Part shown: positions 25,924-34,398 of the stretch, in pieces
How positions within the stretch are numbered: position 1 is the first letter of the stretch
Layout of the letters: each line of letters opens with the position of its first letter
Assembly: GCA_038237475.1 (NCBI GenBank)
Contig: JBBRYS010000003.1
Coordinates: 372,001 to 436,000, forward strand
Length of the DNA stretch: 64,000 nucleotides
Reading direction: 5' to 3'
Origin: JAOAPY01 sp038237475
Lineage (GTDB): Bacteria > Acidobacteriota > Blastocatellia > Pyrinomonadales > Pyrinomonadaceae
Made by a program: the position numbers and the translations under genes
Notes under the pieces: model-generated
The model's database searches: none
What the model was told of the DNA's origin: nothing
What the model saw: the letters and a program-made list of their open reading frames with translations, nothing else

Positions 25924-27228
25924 TCAGGAATGCACGGCACTGCCCACTACACCCAGTCTGCGAGCGCCGACTGACGCATTCAGATTAGCCACGCCTTCTA
26001 CCGGCGGCGCGCACGCTACATTAAAAAACAACACTCCATCGATCCAGTCATAACTGATGCCATCTTCGCTGTGGACCGCAAACGAAACTGAATAGGCATC
26101 GGTCCCCAGCCAGCAATCAAACGCAAATGAGATTTCCAGCACTTCGTCGCGTTTAATCGTGCCCAGCTTCAATTGCTTCTGTTCGGTGTTAACTCCATAA
26201 GCATGAATGCCCAGACGGTTGCGTATCAAAAACCCGAACACAGGATCCGCGCACTCGCGCGTGAAGCGCACGCGCATTTTTGCGATCAGCGGCTCGCCAG
26301 TATCCACCAGCTCCGCGCTTTCGCGATTGGCGTTGAGTAACTCTGCCCCGAGCACTTCGGCGCTACCATCACCGTGGCGGAACGAGTAGCGCAACGCCGG
26401 ACTGCGCCGCGCCAGTTCTTCATCGCTCGCCGTATGTTGCCCGTCATCAAGGACTGAGCTCGAGGCAATGGACTCACGCCGGTCGTAAGCTTCTTCGCGC
26501 TCCATGATCAATCCCTGATAGCGATTTAATACTTCGCCCGGCTTGCCGTCGGTATCGACTCGTCCGCCATTCATCAAAATCGCGCGCGAACAGAGCGCCT
26601 TGACCGCGGAGGGATCGTGCGAGACAAACAGGATCGTGGTGCCGCTCTCCTGCATCTGCTTGATGCGCCGCAGGCAGCGATGTTGAAAGACTGCATCGCC
26701 GACAGAGAGGGCTTCGTCAATGATTAGAATTTGTGGTTCGGTGGAAACGGCAGTGGCAAAAGCCAATCGCACGTACATGCCGCTGGAGTACGTCTTAACG
26801 GGCTGGTGAATGAAGTCGCCGATTTCTGCAAAGCGTTCGATGTCCGGCAGCAGACGCTCTGTGTCGCGGCGCGAGAAACCCATCAGCGCGGCGTTCATGA
26901 AGACGTTTTCAATTCCGGTGAATTCCAAATTAAAACCAGCGCCGAGTTCGAGCAGGGCGGCCACGCGTCCTTCATGCCAGACATTGCCGTGGGTAGGCTC
27001 GAGCGTGCCGGTGATAATTTGCAGCAGGGTGGATTTGCCGCTGCCATTTGGTCCAACGATGCCGACAGTGGTGCCGGCTTCGATCTCAAAGCTGACATCG
27101 CTGAGCGCCCAGAATTCTCGATGCCACTGCCATCGTCCACGCGTGAGCGACTCTTTCAGGCGGTCACCCGGATGCGCATAGATGCGATATTGTTTGGCGA
27201 CGCGTTCGACGCGCAGAGCAATTGGCAT
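25924..27228 (-). CDS. wzt: Polysaccharide ABC exporter ATP-binding protein with Wzt-type C-terminal domain
   Basis: A 434-residue ATPase. Walker A is GPNGSGKST (residues 59-67), the signature region YSSGMYVRLAFA (147-158) and Walker B ILIIDEAL (167-174). The N-terminus has the extended leader of the teichoic-acid/O-antigen subgroup (HPGDRLKESLTRGRW.WHREFWALSDVSFEI). Residues from about 290 form a Wzt-C-like beta domain (GEPLIAKMRVRFTRE, VFGFLIRNRLGIHAYGVNTE), which in O-antigen systems reads the modified glycan terminus. Its membrane partner at 27773-28597 is on the opposite strand, which is unusual. No clear ribosome site precedes ATG 27228. Confidence 0.93.
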   Translation of the reverse strand: MPIALRVERVAKQYRIYAHPGDRLKESLTRGRWQWHREFWALSDVSFEIEAGTTVGIVGPNGSGKSTLLQIITGTLEPTHGNVWHEGRVAALLELGAGFNLEFTGIENVFMNAALMGFSRRDTERLLPDIERFAEIGDFIHQPVKTYSSGMYVRLAFATAVSTEPQILIIDEALSVGDAVFQHRCLRRIKQMQESGTTILFVSHDPSAVKALCSRAILMNGGRVDTDGKPGEVLNRYQGLIMEREEAYDRRESIASSSVLDDGQHTASDEELARRSPALRYSFRHGDGSAEVLGAELLNANRESAELVDTGEPLIAKMRVRFTRECADPVFGFLIRNRLGIHAYGVNTEQKQLKLGTIKRDEVLEISFAFDCWLGTDAYSVSFAVHSEDGISYDWIDGVLFFNVACAPPVEGVANLNASVGARRLGVVGSAVHS

Positions 27229-27243
27229 AGCGGGTAGGCGACC

Positions 27244-27330
27244 TCAGATTGAGTTAATCTCCACAAGCCGCTCACCTGCTTTCAACAGTTCTATCATCGG
27301 AGATAGTTGAGCATCGATCCAGATCATCAT
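27244..27330 (-). pseudogene. DUF5615 toxin remnant with internal deletion
   Basis: A 28-codon frame starts at ATG 27330, overlapping the DUF433 stop as ATGA, exactly where a DUF5615 toxin normally follows its antitoxin. The peptide begins MIWIDAQLSP, the usual N-terminus of DUF5615 proteins, and ends IELLKAGERLVEI, like their C-terminus. The roughly 80-90 middle residues, including the PIN-like active site, are missing without disturbing the frame. The toxin is therefore almost certainly inactive. Assignment of both ends is from family memory. Confidence 0.7.
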
Positions 27331-27551
27331 GCTGCCAGCACCGGATGATCCAACTTACGGGCGGCATATTGCAAAGTCGCGTGCAGGTCATCCGCTTCCA
27401 GATCAGGCATTTCCTCAAGTATCTGCTCAGCAGTTAGACCCGCGGCGAATAGATCCAGAACGTCGGTTACACGGATACGCATGCCACGAATACACGGACG
27501 TCCGCCGCACTGTTCAGGATTGGTTGTGATTCTCTGAATCGGATTAGACAT
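27327..27551 (-). CDS. DUF433 family antitoxin-like protein
   Basis: A 74-residue protein from ATG 27551 (MSNPIQRITTNPEQCGGRPC), chosen because GGAGGG lies 5-6 bases upstream. The DUF433 hallmarks are present: CGGRPCIRGMRI, then VLDLFAAGLTAEQILEEMPD. DUF433 proteins are small helical DNA-binding proteins, usually the antitoxin of DUF433/DUF5615 type II modules, which repress their own promoter. The downstream toxin is reduced to a 28-codon remnant, so this is probably an orphan antitoxin. Confidence 0.88.
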   Translation of the reverse strand: MSNPIQRITTNPEQCGGRPCIRGMRIRVTDVLDLFAAGLTAEQILEEMPDLEADDLHATLQYAARKLDHPVLAA

Positions 27552-27706
27552 AGAACCCTCCAGGAAGCGCGGTTTCAATTAAGACATAAGATACACCGAG
27601 TGATGGATTAAGCAGAAGTGATCGGGCCTGCCTGATTTGCTTTTTAGGGCGTTGAGGGTTGTGCGCGCTCAAGTCTAGTGACAAATAGGTCGGTCACCCG
27701 TCGTAA

Positions 27707-27751
27707 ACTGACAACTGGCTACTAACTACTGACCACTGGCTACTGACTACT
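27707..27751. repeat. Degenerate tandem repeat ACTGGCTACTGACTACTG
   Basis: Imperfect tandem units of the form ACTGGCTACTAACTACTGAC run up to the start region of the permease gene. The repeat touches the GTG at 27752, which argues that translation begins further in, at ATG 27773. Its function is unknown. Confidence 0.65.
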
Positions 27752-27772
27752 GTGACCACCTACAATGCTTTC

Positions 27773-28597
27773 ATGCTTTCCGCTCAAACTGCCCGGCGGG
27801 CGGTGTGGCGCCCTTTGTGGGAACTGCCCCGCCGTTCGGAACTGATCCTGTCGCTGTCGCGCCGCCAGCTGGTGGCGCGCTACAAAGGCTCAGCGCTCGG
27901 CGTCCTTTGGGCAGTACTGACTCCGGTAGTGATGATCGTGATTTTTACTTTTATCTTTGCCGGAATTTTCGGCGCGCGTTTTGGCGTGCGCAGCTCGCCC
28001 TGGGACTATGCTCTCTATCTTTTCTGCGGCTTATTGCCGTGGAACATGTTTCAGGAAGCCCTGGTGCTTTCCGCCACCACCATTGTCTCGCATGCCAACC
28101 TCGTCAAGCGTGTAGTCTTTCCACTTGAGACGCTGCCTATGGCTCAGGCGCTCGCCGCGCTCGGCAATCAACTGTTTGGGACCCTCGCGCTGGTGCTGGC
28201 GATCGTCATCATTCGGCAGGAGCTGCATCCGACTGTTTTGTGGCTTCCGGTGGTGTTGTTGCCGCAGTTGATCGCGACGCTGGGGGCAGCCTGGCTGATA
28301 GCCTCGCTCGGAGTTTTTCTGCGCGACATTGCGCAGGGCATCTCGCTGCTATTGATGGCCTGGATGTACCTGACGCCGATTCTCTATCCCGAATCAATCG
28401 TGCCTGAGCGCTACCAGTTTTACGTGAACCTCAATCCGTTCACACCGCTCGTACGCAGCTATCGCCGCATCCTGATCGAAGGACTGGCTCCGGACTGGCG
28501 CGGGCTTGGTTATTTTTCCGTGTTTGCCCTAGTGAGCTTTATTTTTGGCTACTGGTGGTTCGCCCGGACGCGTAAGAACTTCGCCGATGTGATCTGA
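27773..28597 (+). CDS. wzm: Polysaccharide ABC-2 exporter permease (Wzm-like)
   Basis: A 274-residue ABC-2 family membrane protein with about six hydrophobic helices. RRSELILSLSRRQLVARYKG then SALGVLWAVLTPVVMIVIFT is the characteristic N-terminal interface of Wzm/TagG permeases. The C-terminus has LYPESIVPERYQFYVNLNPF-TPLVRSYR. It pairs with the Wzt-like ATPase at 25924-27228 to flip a polyprenyl-linked glycan to the periplasm. The pair is divergent, separated by the DUF433 module. A GTG at 27752 is an alternative start but overlaps a repeat. No good ribosome site is visible for either. Confidence 0.92.
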   Translation: MLSAQTARRAVWRPLWELPRRSELILSLSRRQLVARYKGSALGVLWAVLTPVVMIVIFTFIFAGIFGARFGVRSSPWDYALYLFCGLLPWNMFQEALVLSATTIVSHANLVKRVVFPLETLPMAQALAALGNQLFGTLALVLAIVIIRQELHPTVLWLPVVLLPQLIATLGAAWLIASLGVFLRDIAQGISLLLMAWMYLTPILYPESIVPERYQFYVNLNPFTPLVRSYRRILIEGLAPDWRGLGYFSVFALVSFIFGYWWFARTRKNFADVI

Positions 28598-28601
28598 AAG
28601 A

Positions 28602-28637
28602 ATTTAGCCGTGTCATCCGCGTAATCCGCGGCTAAAT
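28602..28637. terminator. Hairpin between convergent genes
   Basis: A 9-bp perfect stem ATTTAGCCG/CGGCTAAAT with an 18-base loop sits in the 43-base gap between the convergent permease and Bax-inhibitor genes. The loop holds the ATCCGCG-type fossil repeat. There is no strong T tract, so efficiency is uncertain. Confidence 0.5.
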
Positions 28638-28640
28638 CTC

Positions 28641-29372
28641 TTAATTCCTTCGCCCACCTGTCAACCGCAGCAGAAAGAAGAAGAGATTAATGAAATCGAG
28701 ATAAAGCGAAAGAGCCCCAACTACCGCGAACGAACCCGCGCGTCCCTCGGGCAATGACAAAGCCATCTGCTTCATACGCTGTGCATCCCACGCTGTTAGT
28801 CCGGTAAAGATGAGCACGCCAATCACGGAAATCACAAATTGCAGCACATCGCTGTGCCAGAAGATGCCAACCACCGAAGCGAGAATCAGTCCAATCAAGC
28901 CCATGAACATGAAGTGACCCACACCCGCCAGACTCTTCTTAGTCACAGTGCCGAAGAAAGCCGTAGCCCCAAACATCCCGGCGGTGATAATGAAGGTCTG
29001 CACGATTGAAGTGCCGGTGAAGATTAAAAGCATCACCGAAGTGGTCACGCCCACCAGCGCCGAATAAAACATGAAGAGCCCGGCGGCGGTCACTGGTTGC
29101 AGTTTGTGGACGCGCGCCGAAAGGTAAAAGACGGTACCCAGCTGCGCGATGATAAGTACCCAGAACACCAGGCGATTCATGATCACGGCCGCGATCAGCG
29201 TGGGTGAGGAAGCGATGGCAAACGCAGTGACCGAAGTAATTAGCAGACCCACAAACATCCAGCCATAGACCTTCGTCAGGAAGGATGCGACCAGGCCCGC
29301 GTTCTCCTCGGAGACATATGCCGGTTGGTTTGTGCTCGATTGGTTCCACGACGGTTGTTGATTCCAGCTCAT
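28641..29372 (-). CDS. Bax inhibitor-1 / YbhL family membrane protein
   Basis: A 243-residue integral membrane protein. The start ATG 29372 (MSWNQQPSWNQSSTNQPAYV) is supported by GGGGAG 7 bases upstream. The open frame extends 64 codons further but that part is not protein-like. Seven hydrophobic helices follow; LTKVYGWMFVGLLITSVTAF, VFYLSARVHKLQPVTAAGLF and the final LTAWDAQRMKQMA...LYLDFINLFFFLLRL with conserved Asp are typical of BI-1 proteins. BI-1 homologues act as pH-sensitive calcium leak channels or stress proteins in the membrane. It is unrelated to the glycan genes and stands alone. Confidence 0.92.
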   Translation of the reverse strand: MSWNQQPSWNQSSTNQPAYVSEENAGLVASFLTKVYGWMFVGLLITSVTAFAIASSPTLIAAVIMNRLVFWVLIIAQLGTVFYLSARVHKLQPVTAAGLFMFYSALVGVTTSVMLLIFTGTSIVQTFIITAGMFGATAFFGTVTKKSLAGVGHFMFMGLIGLILASVVGIFWHSDVLQFVISVIGVLIFTGLTAWDAQRMKQMALSLPEGRAGSFAVVGALSLYLDFINLFFFLLRLTGGRRN

Positions 29373-29606
29373 TTTGTACTCCCCGCTGTCACACTGTCTG
29401 CGCTGCTTCTGTCGATGCGTTATTAGGATGCCATTATAGCCGGAAAGGGATTCCCACCAAGGTCTGCGAGACGAGTACTGCTCCAGTTTTGACTTGACCT
29501 GCGTTTGCTTCCCGTTGCTGTCGACAAACTTGAGGCGGTCAGCTTTGTTATCAGACTGAATCACGCTGTTTTGGGAGGCCCTTGATCACGCGGCGCGCAA
29601 ACCGCT

Positions 29607-30224
29607 ATGCTTCCGCGCATTAATCATGTCAAGCGGGAAAACAATTCATTGAATCTTACGAAGTTTGGGAAACGACTGGAGACCCTCGTTTCCCTGCGTG
29701 AAGAGGTTGTGGCCCTATCGGTCGTGAAGTGCCGCATGTCTCACGAACGAATCGTCCTGGCCGGCGACTCGGGCTTGCCGGTGGTTCGTCATTCTCCAGA
29801 GGTCACCTATCAGAGGGTTGGCTTGTGCGATCCCAAGCTGCGGGCGCAGAGACTTGGCTGTAGCCACACCATGTCTCGAATCAAGTTGGAAGTCGCGATT
29901 AATGAGTTAGGCGCCGCGAGCGGAGACGATCGCGACTCGTATTTAGCCGGCGAGCTAAACTGGCTGAACAACGAGATTCACTTACTCGATCACAGAAAGA
30001 GCGACGCTGAAGTAGAGCTTGCCTGCGGGTTGGCCGCTAGAGGTAGCGCCGCCCATCAGGAGCCGGAAGATGAGTATGTCCGGCGAGCAAAGGAAAAGAT
30101 TGCCGAGATGGAGTTGCTGCACGATCACTACGCGGACCGCCTCGACATCCTGAAATCCACCATCGTGACGGAGCTTGATAGGTTGATCGAAAATTTCCAG
30201 AACGTCAGCGCAAGTGATCAGTGA
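29607..30224 (+). CDS. Hypothetical helical protein
   Basis: A 205-residue predicted soluble protein starting MLPRINHVKRENNSLNLTKF. I do not recognise the family. The N-terminal third is basic with Cys residues (VVKCRMSHERIV, VGLCDPKLRAQRLGCSHTMS). The C-terminal half is acidic and looks alpha-helical or coiled-coil (NNEIHLLDHRKSDAEVELAC, EYVRRAKEKIAEMELLHDHY). There is no signal peptide or membrane helix. No clear ribosome site precedes the ATG, so the true start could be at a later codon. It is isolated by more than 200 bases on each side. Confidence 0.45.
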   Translation: MLPRINHVKRENNSLNLTKFGKRLETLVSLREEVVALSVVKCRMSHERIVLAGDSGLPVVRHSPEVTYQRVGLCDPKLRAQRLGCSHTMSRIKLEVAINELGAASGDDRDSYLAGELNWLNNEIHLLDHRKSDAEVELACGLAARGSAAHQEPEDEYVRRAKEKIAEMELLHDHYADRLDILKSTIVTELDRLIENFQNVSASDQ

Positions 30225-30510
30225 TTAAGGTGCGCCTGAATAATGTCGCGCAAGGCGATGAAATTATGAAGCCCTCAGCTTTAAGGTCCTCAGCTTATCT
30301 CAGCTCATAAGATCATCAACTCATAAGGCCCTCAGCCCGCGGCGCGGGCGACAGCCGATGCGAATTTTTTGTCCTCTGCTCGCTGACGAGAACGGCGGCG
30401 TCTGTCGCCCACATTCGTGGGCCCTCATTTTTGTGTTGCCACAACCTGGGGTTCCGCTGCGCTCCACCCCAGAAACTATGTAAGCCGGATCTCCCCAAGT
30501 CGAGTTAAAA

Positions 30511-30527
30511 GTTGGACAATGTCCAAC
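30511..30527. promoter_or_regulatory. 17-bp perfect dyad, possible operator
   Basis: GTTGGACAATGTCCAAC has two perfect 8-base arms around a single A. Its size and symmetry fit a helix-turn-helix repressor site, but no regulator is nearby and the next gene starts 317 bases away. It could equally be a decayed repeat. Confidence 0.3.
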
Positions 30528-30623
30528 GTTCTGTATACGAGTTTGGCCTTTGCAGGTTGACTCAAAATCTGACTTAGCAGGAGGACCCGGTGATGAAGAT
30601 TTTGGCATTGGACTTTAGTTAAA

Positions 30624-30667
30624 TTTCATCCGCGTTTTCGGCGTTCATCTGCGGTTACTATTTTCCT
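30624..30667. repeat. Fossil CCGCAGAT-type repeat
   Basis: On the minus strand this reads AACCGCAGATGAACGCCGAA followed by AACGCGGATGAAAT. This is the commonest form of a low-copy intergenic repeat whose fragments also lie at 23364 and near 28620 and 51975. Confidence 0.6.
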
Positions 30668-30691
30668 GAAGGTCCCGGTCCGATTAGAAAG

Positions 30692-30728
30692 GGAAATGCC
30701 CGCCTGAAGGCGGTACTCTGAACGCCTG
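30692..30728 (+). repeat. Covarying hairpin repeat, copy 2
   Basis: GAAATGCCCGCCTGAAGGCG then GTACTCTGAACGCCTG. The variable stem pair is C-G here, versus G-C in copy 1 and A-T in copy 3. It lies 115 bases upstream of the kinase gene, in the same orientation. Confidence 0.85.
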
Positions 30729-30843
30729 TTGTGCTTCGAAGTATCGCCCGGCGTCTCTGGCTCCAGCTTGCCGACTCGGATAGAATCGAGCCTTCATTTC
30801 AGCGGCGCGCGATTCATTGGTGGCGTGCGAAGATTGATTTGTA

Positions 30844-33800
30844 ATGAACACAACTTCTTCTTTTTCTGATTCCTCTTCTTCTGGCGATTCGCAGGAAACT
30901 CAGCGTTTTGATTCGGCGCAGATTCGCGCGAGCGGGCCCAGACCGGGTTGGGTGCTGCGCGAACGTTATCGTCTCGACAGCGAACTCGGGCGCGGCGCGA
31001 TGGGGGTTGTCTTTCGCGCGACTGATCTCGAACTGCTGCGGCCTGTAGCCGTCAAGATTCTGGCCGGCAGTTTTTCGCCGCCGGACATATTGGAAGGCAG
31101 AAGTAGTGAGGCGAACACCGGCTCAGATCAGCGCAGCCGGTTCCTGCGCGAGGCGCGCGCGGCCGCGGCGCTAAATCATCCGCACATCGTAGCAGTTTAT
31201 GACGTAGGCGAGGACCAGGGCTTCCCTTTTTTCATCATGGAACTGGTGGATGGTCCAAACCTGGGCCAGACTCCCCCTCATGAACTCGAACGGATTATCG
31301 AAGTTGCCTGCCAGATCTGCGCAGCGCTCGAGCACGCACATCTCAACCAGATTGTGCATCGCGATCTTAAGCCGGCCAATGTTCTGATCTCCGGTGGGTC
31401 TGTAAAACTTGCCGACCTCGGCCTGGCCCTCCCGACGCTGGGCTCTCGCATCTCGCACGAGGGCACCATTGTGGGCACGGCCGCTTACATGGCGCCGGAG
31501 CAGGCGCTGGGAAGCAGTATCGATGGTCGCGCCGATCTTTACGCCTTAGGAGTGGTGCTTTATGAACTGACCACCGGCCGCGTGCCTTTTCTCGGCGACA
31601 ATCCCCTCGCGACTATTTCGCAGCACCTGCATGCGCCTGTCGTGCCACCGCGAGTCCTCCGCCCCGATCTGTCGCGCTCATTTGAGAGCGTCATCCTTCG
31701 TCTGCTGGCAAAAGATCCGGCGCAGCGTTTTGCGACTGCTGCCGAAACGGCGACCGCTTTGCGCGCAGTACTAAGCGGCGAGACAGAAGCGCAGGCAGAA
31801 GACGGCGGAAGCGCAATAGCTCTGCTCGACGCGCTTTCGCGTGGCCATCTGGTAGCGCGTGGACCAGAGTTGGCTGAGGCGCGCGAGCTATGGCGACGGG
31901 CCCAGGAAGGTCGCGGACACGTGTTGCTCCTGAGTGGCGAGCCCGGCTCAGGCAAGACTCGTTTGGCGCGTGAGGTCATCGTTCAGGCTACGCTCGATGG
32001 GGCGGTAGTCCTGAGTGGGGCTTGTTACGAATATGAAGCGTCGACGCCCTACCTGCCGTTCGTCGAGGCCTTTCGCCGTTGGATTCGCGGCCAGAAAGAC
32101 GATGCGAAGCTACGCGAAATAATTGGCGACGGTGCTTCGCAAATTGCCAAGCTCGCCCCGGAACTGACAACGCGTCTTGGTCCCTTTCCCGATCGCCCGG
32201 AATTGCCTGCTCATGAAGAACGGCTTTTGTTTTTTGACGCGGTCACGCATGTATTCGCCGCCCTGGCCCGGCGCCAGAGTCTGTTGTTCTATCTCGATGA
32301 TCTGCATTGGGCCGACAGTGCCACGCTTTGGCTGCTGGGTCACCTGGTGCGCAACCTGCGCGCTGAGCGTGTGCTGATCGCAGCTTCTTACCGCGACACA
32401 GAACTCGATCGCACCCATCCACTGGCCAAGGCCCTGGTTGATTGGAACCGCGAACGATTGACCACACGCATCGTGCTCAAGCGCTTTAATCCTGACGAGA
32501 CACGCGCGCAGATCACTGCGCTGCTTAACGACGACATTTCCGGAGAGTTTGCCGAAGTCGTTTTTCGCGAGACTGAGGGCAATCCATTCTTTGTCGAAGA
32601 AGTGATGAAGTCCCTGATCGAACAGGGTTCCGTCCGCAGAGAAAGTGGGCAGTGGAAACGCTGTGAGCTGGCCGACCTCGTCATTCCGCAGAGTGTAAAA
32701 GAGGCCATCGGCAATCGTTTGGATCGCGTCAGTGCTGAGTGTAACGAGACCTTGCGGGCCGCGGCAGTGCTGGGGAAAACGTTCACCATTGACGAACTCA
32801 TGGCCGCCGCGGAAGGGCAGAATGAAAACGTTCTGCTGGATGCGCTGGATGAAGCAGTGGCGGCGCAGTTGCTGAGCGCGGATCGCGACCAGGCATTTGC
32901 GTTTACGCATGACAAAATTCGCGAGGTCTTATACGAAGAGCTGAATCCGATCCGTCGCCGCCGGCTCCACCTGCGCATCGCTACCGGCCTCGAGCGACAT
33001 CGAGAAAAAGCGCCGGTTGCGGTTGAGACTTTGGCCCATCACTTCATCCATGCCGGTGAGTACGAGCGCGGACTCACTTACGCGAAGCAGGCGGCGGCCG
33101 AGGCAGAGCGAATTTTCGCTTACGGTGAAGCGTTGGCTGCATACAACCGAGCTTTGGAATGTGCCGAAGCGCTGGGTTTGCCTGAGGAACAGTTGGTGCT
33201 GGAAGAAGCAGCCGGCAATGTCATGCTGGCCCAGGGCGATAGTCTGCACGCCACCGCACACTTTGACCGAGCGCTGGCGCTGGCGCATGACCAGCGCGAA
33301 CGGGTCCGCATACTCTGCCACGCGGCGAGTTGCCTGGTTACCAATGGCGATCAGCGAGGCCTGGAATATGTGCGATCCGCTCTGCTGGTGCTGGATTCAA
33401 AGACCGAGCCGCTTGAGACAGCGAATGCTTTGGCGACGCAGGGACGTTACGCCCATTTAGCGGGTGAGCATGACGAAGCGATAACGCTGCTCGAAAGAGC
33501 TGCGACTCTGGCCGTTCCAGCCGTGGCGCAGGAGCTCACACCATTTGGCGCCACTACTATCTCGACCGTCTTTGCTTTTCTTGCGGGGGCTTATCAACAC
33601 CTTGGGCGCTTCACTGACGGAAATGTTTGGGCCTGGCGCTCGGTGGAATTCGGAAAGACGCATGGAGTGCTGCTGGCCCAGGCACTTGGGTATGAGTTTT
33701 TGGGAGAGAACCTGGTCAATGCGGGTGACTGGAAATCTGCGCTTGAGTTTGCGGCGCTCGAACGCGAGATAGCGGCGCGCATGCATTCGCGGGAGCGTCA

Positions 33801-34320
33801 GTGCTGGGTACATCTCGTCACCTGTGTATCCTATTTATTGTCAGGCGACCTCGCAGCAACGGAGCGTGAGTGCAGAGTTGGCGTGGAGTTGGCCGAATCG
33901 ATTGGTGAGCAGCGTGTTGCTGCGTTGTTGAGAGGGAACCTGGCGATTGTGCTCGCGGATCGCGGACACATGGATGAAGCCTTCCAGGTCGCGCGCGAAA
34001 ATTTAACCCGCTGCGAGGCGCTTGGTCTGCTATACACGCGGGCGGACGGACGACGTTGTTTGGCTCATGTACATTTCAAAAATGGCGACCTGAACGAAAC
34101 CGTTCGAGTGTGCGACGAGTTGTTGGGACTCCTGGGCCAAGCTAAGTCACGCGTGGTGCGGCTATGGACCGGGCCGATGCAGGTTGAAGCTTTATTCAAA
34201 TCAGGAAGGCACGAAGAAGCCGCCCAATGCCTGGCTGACTATGAGGCCATTGTCGCTTCTTCCCAGGCGCCGCGTTGTGAACGAGAAGTCGTGCGTCTAA
34301 AGGAATTGCTGGCGAGCTAA
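30844..34320 (+). CDS. Ser/Thr protein kinase fused to AAA/NACHT-like ATPase and TPR repeats
   Basis: A 1158-residue cytosolic regulator. The kinase domain (about residues 41-310) has LGRGAMGVVFRATD, catalytic Lys71 in AVKIL, HRDLKPANVL (172-181), DLGLA in place of DFG (191-195) and GTAAYMAPEQ. The ATPase domain has Walker A GEPGSGKT (365-372) and Walker B LLFYLDDLHWAD (480-491). This is the AAA_16 predicted-ATPase type found with kinases and LuxR/AfsR-like regulators. The C-terminal 450 residues are TPR-like helical repeats (AYNRALECAEALGLPEEQLV; ATAHFDRALALAHDQ). It probably senses a ligand through the TPRs and phosphorylates targets. Targets are unknown. Confidence 0.93.
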   Translation: MNTTSSFSDSSSSGDSQETQRFDSAQIRASGPRPGWVLRERYRLDSELGRGAMGVVFRATDLELLRPVAVKILAGSFSPPDILEGRSSEANTGSDQRSRFLREARAAAALNHPHIVAVYDVGEDQGFPFFIMELVDGPNLGQTPPHELERIIEVACQICAALEHAHLNQIVHRDLKPANVLISGGSVKLADLGLALPTLGSRISHEGTIVGTAAYMAPEQALGSSIDGRADLYALGVVLYELTTGRVPFLGDNPLATISQHLHAPVVPPRVLRPDLSRSFESVILRLLAKDPAQRFATAAETATALRAVLSGETEAQAEDGGSAIALLDALSRGHLVARGPELAEARELWRRAQEGRGHVLLLSGEPGSGKTRLAREVIVQATLDGAVVLSGACYEYEASTPYLPFVEAFRRWIRGQKDDAKLREIIGDGASQIAKLAPELTTRLGPFPDRPELPAHEERLLFFDAVTHVFAALARRQSLLFYLDDLHWADSATLWLLGHLVRNLRAERVLIAASYRDTELDRTHPLAKALVDWNRERLTTRIVLKRFNPDETRAQITALLNDDISGEFAEVVFRETEGNPFFVEEVMKSLIEQGSVRRESGQWKRCELADLVIPQSVKEAIGNRLDRVSAECNETLRAAAVLGKTFTIDELMAAAEGQNENVLLDALDEAVAAQLLSADRDQAFAFTHDKIREVLYEELNPIRRRRLHLRIATGLERHREKAPVAVETLAHHFIHAGEYERGLTYAKQAAAEAERIFAYGEALAAYNRALECAEALGLPEEQLVLEEAAGNVMLAQGDSLHATAHFDRALALAHDQRERVRILCHAASCLVTNGDQRGLEYVRSALLVLDSKTEPLETANALATQGRYAHLAGEHDEAITLLERAATLAVPAVAQELTPFGATTISTVFAFLAGAYQHLGRFTDGNVWAWRSVEFGKTHGVLLAQALGYEFLGENLVNAGDWKSALEFAALEREIAARMHSRERQCWVHLVTCVSYLLSGDLAATERECRVGVELAESIGEQRVAALLRGNLAIVLADRGHMDEAFQVARENLTRCEALGLLYTRADGRRCLAHVHFKNGDLNETVRVCDELLGLLGQAKSRVVRLWTGPMQVEALFKSGRHEEAAQCLADYEAIVASSQAPRCEREVVRLKELLAS

Positions 34321-34398
34321 AAGAGTCCGGAAAAATACGTTCCTAAACTCAACCCACGGCTCGCCTGGCCGTTGTGCTGCCGCCGGAATGATCCATTA

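Larger units (their letters stand above)
30225..30843. other. Repeat-rich intergenic region
   Basis: This 619-base gap holds no convincing gene. It contains CTCATAAG/CCCTCAG-type short direct repeats (30270-30337) and a GGGGTTCCGCTGCGCTCCAC-CCC hairpin-like block (30451-30473). It also holds a 17-bp dyad at 30511, a fossil CCGCAGATGAACGC-type repeat at 30624-30667 and hairpin-repeat copy 2 at 30692-30728. It precedes the kinase gene, so that gene's promoter should lie in the last 120 bases. Confidence 0.6.

Noticed and set aside
30270..30337. Short repeated CTCATAAG/CCCTCAG units, considered as a CRISPR array
   Set aside because: Units are under 12 bases, irregularly spaced and without spacers of constant length; no cas genes nearby.
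30321..30608. Minus-strand frame with peptide such as GVERSGTPGCGNTKMRAHEC
   Set aside because: The peptide is translated from repeat DNA (GGGGTTCCGCTGCGCTCC block), not a genuine protein.
32110..32910. 266-codon minus-strand frame opposite the kinase-ATPase
   Set aside because: Shadow of a high-GC coding region; the opposite strand has clear Walker motifs.
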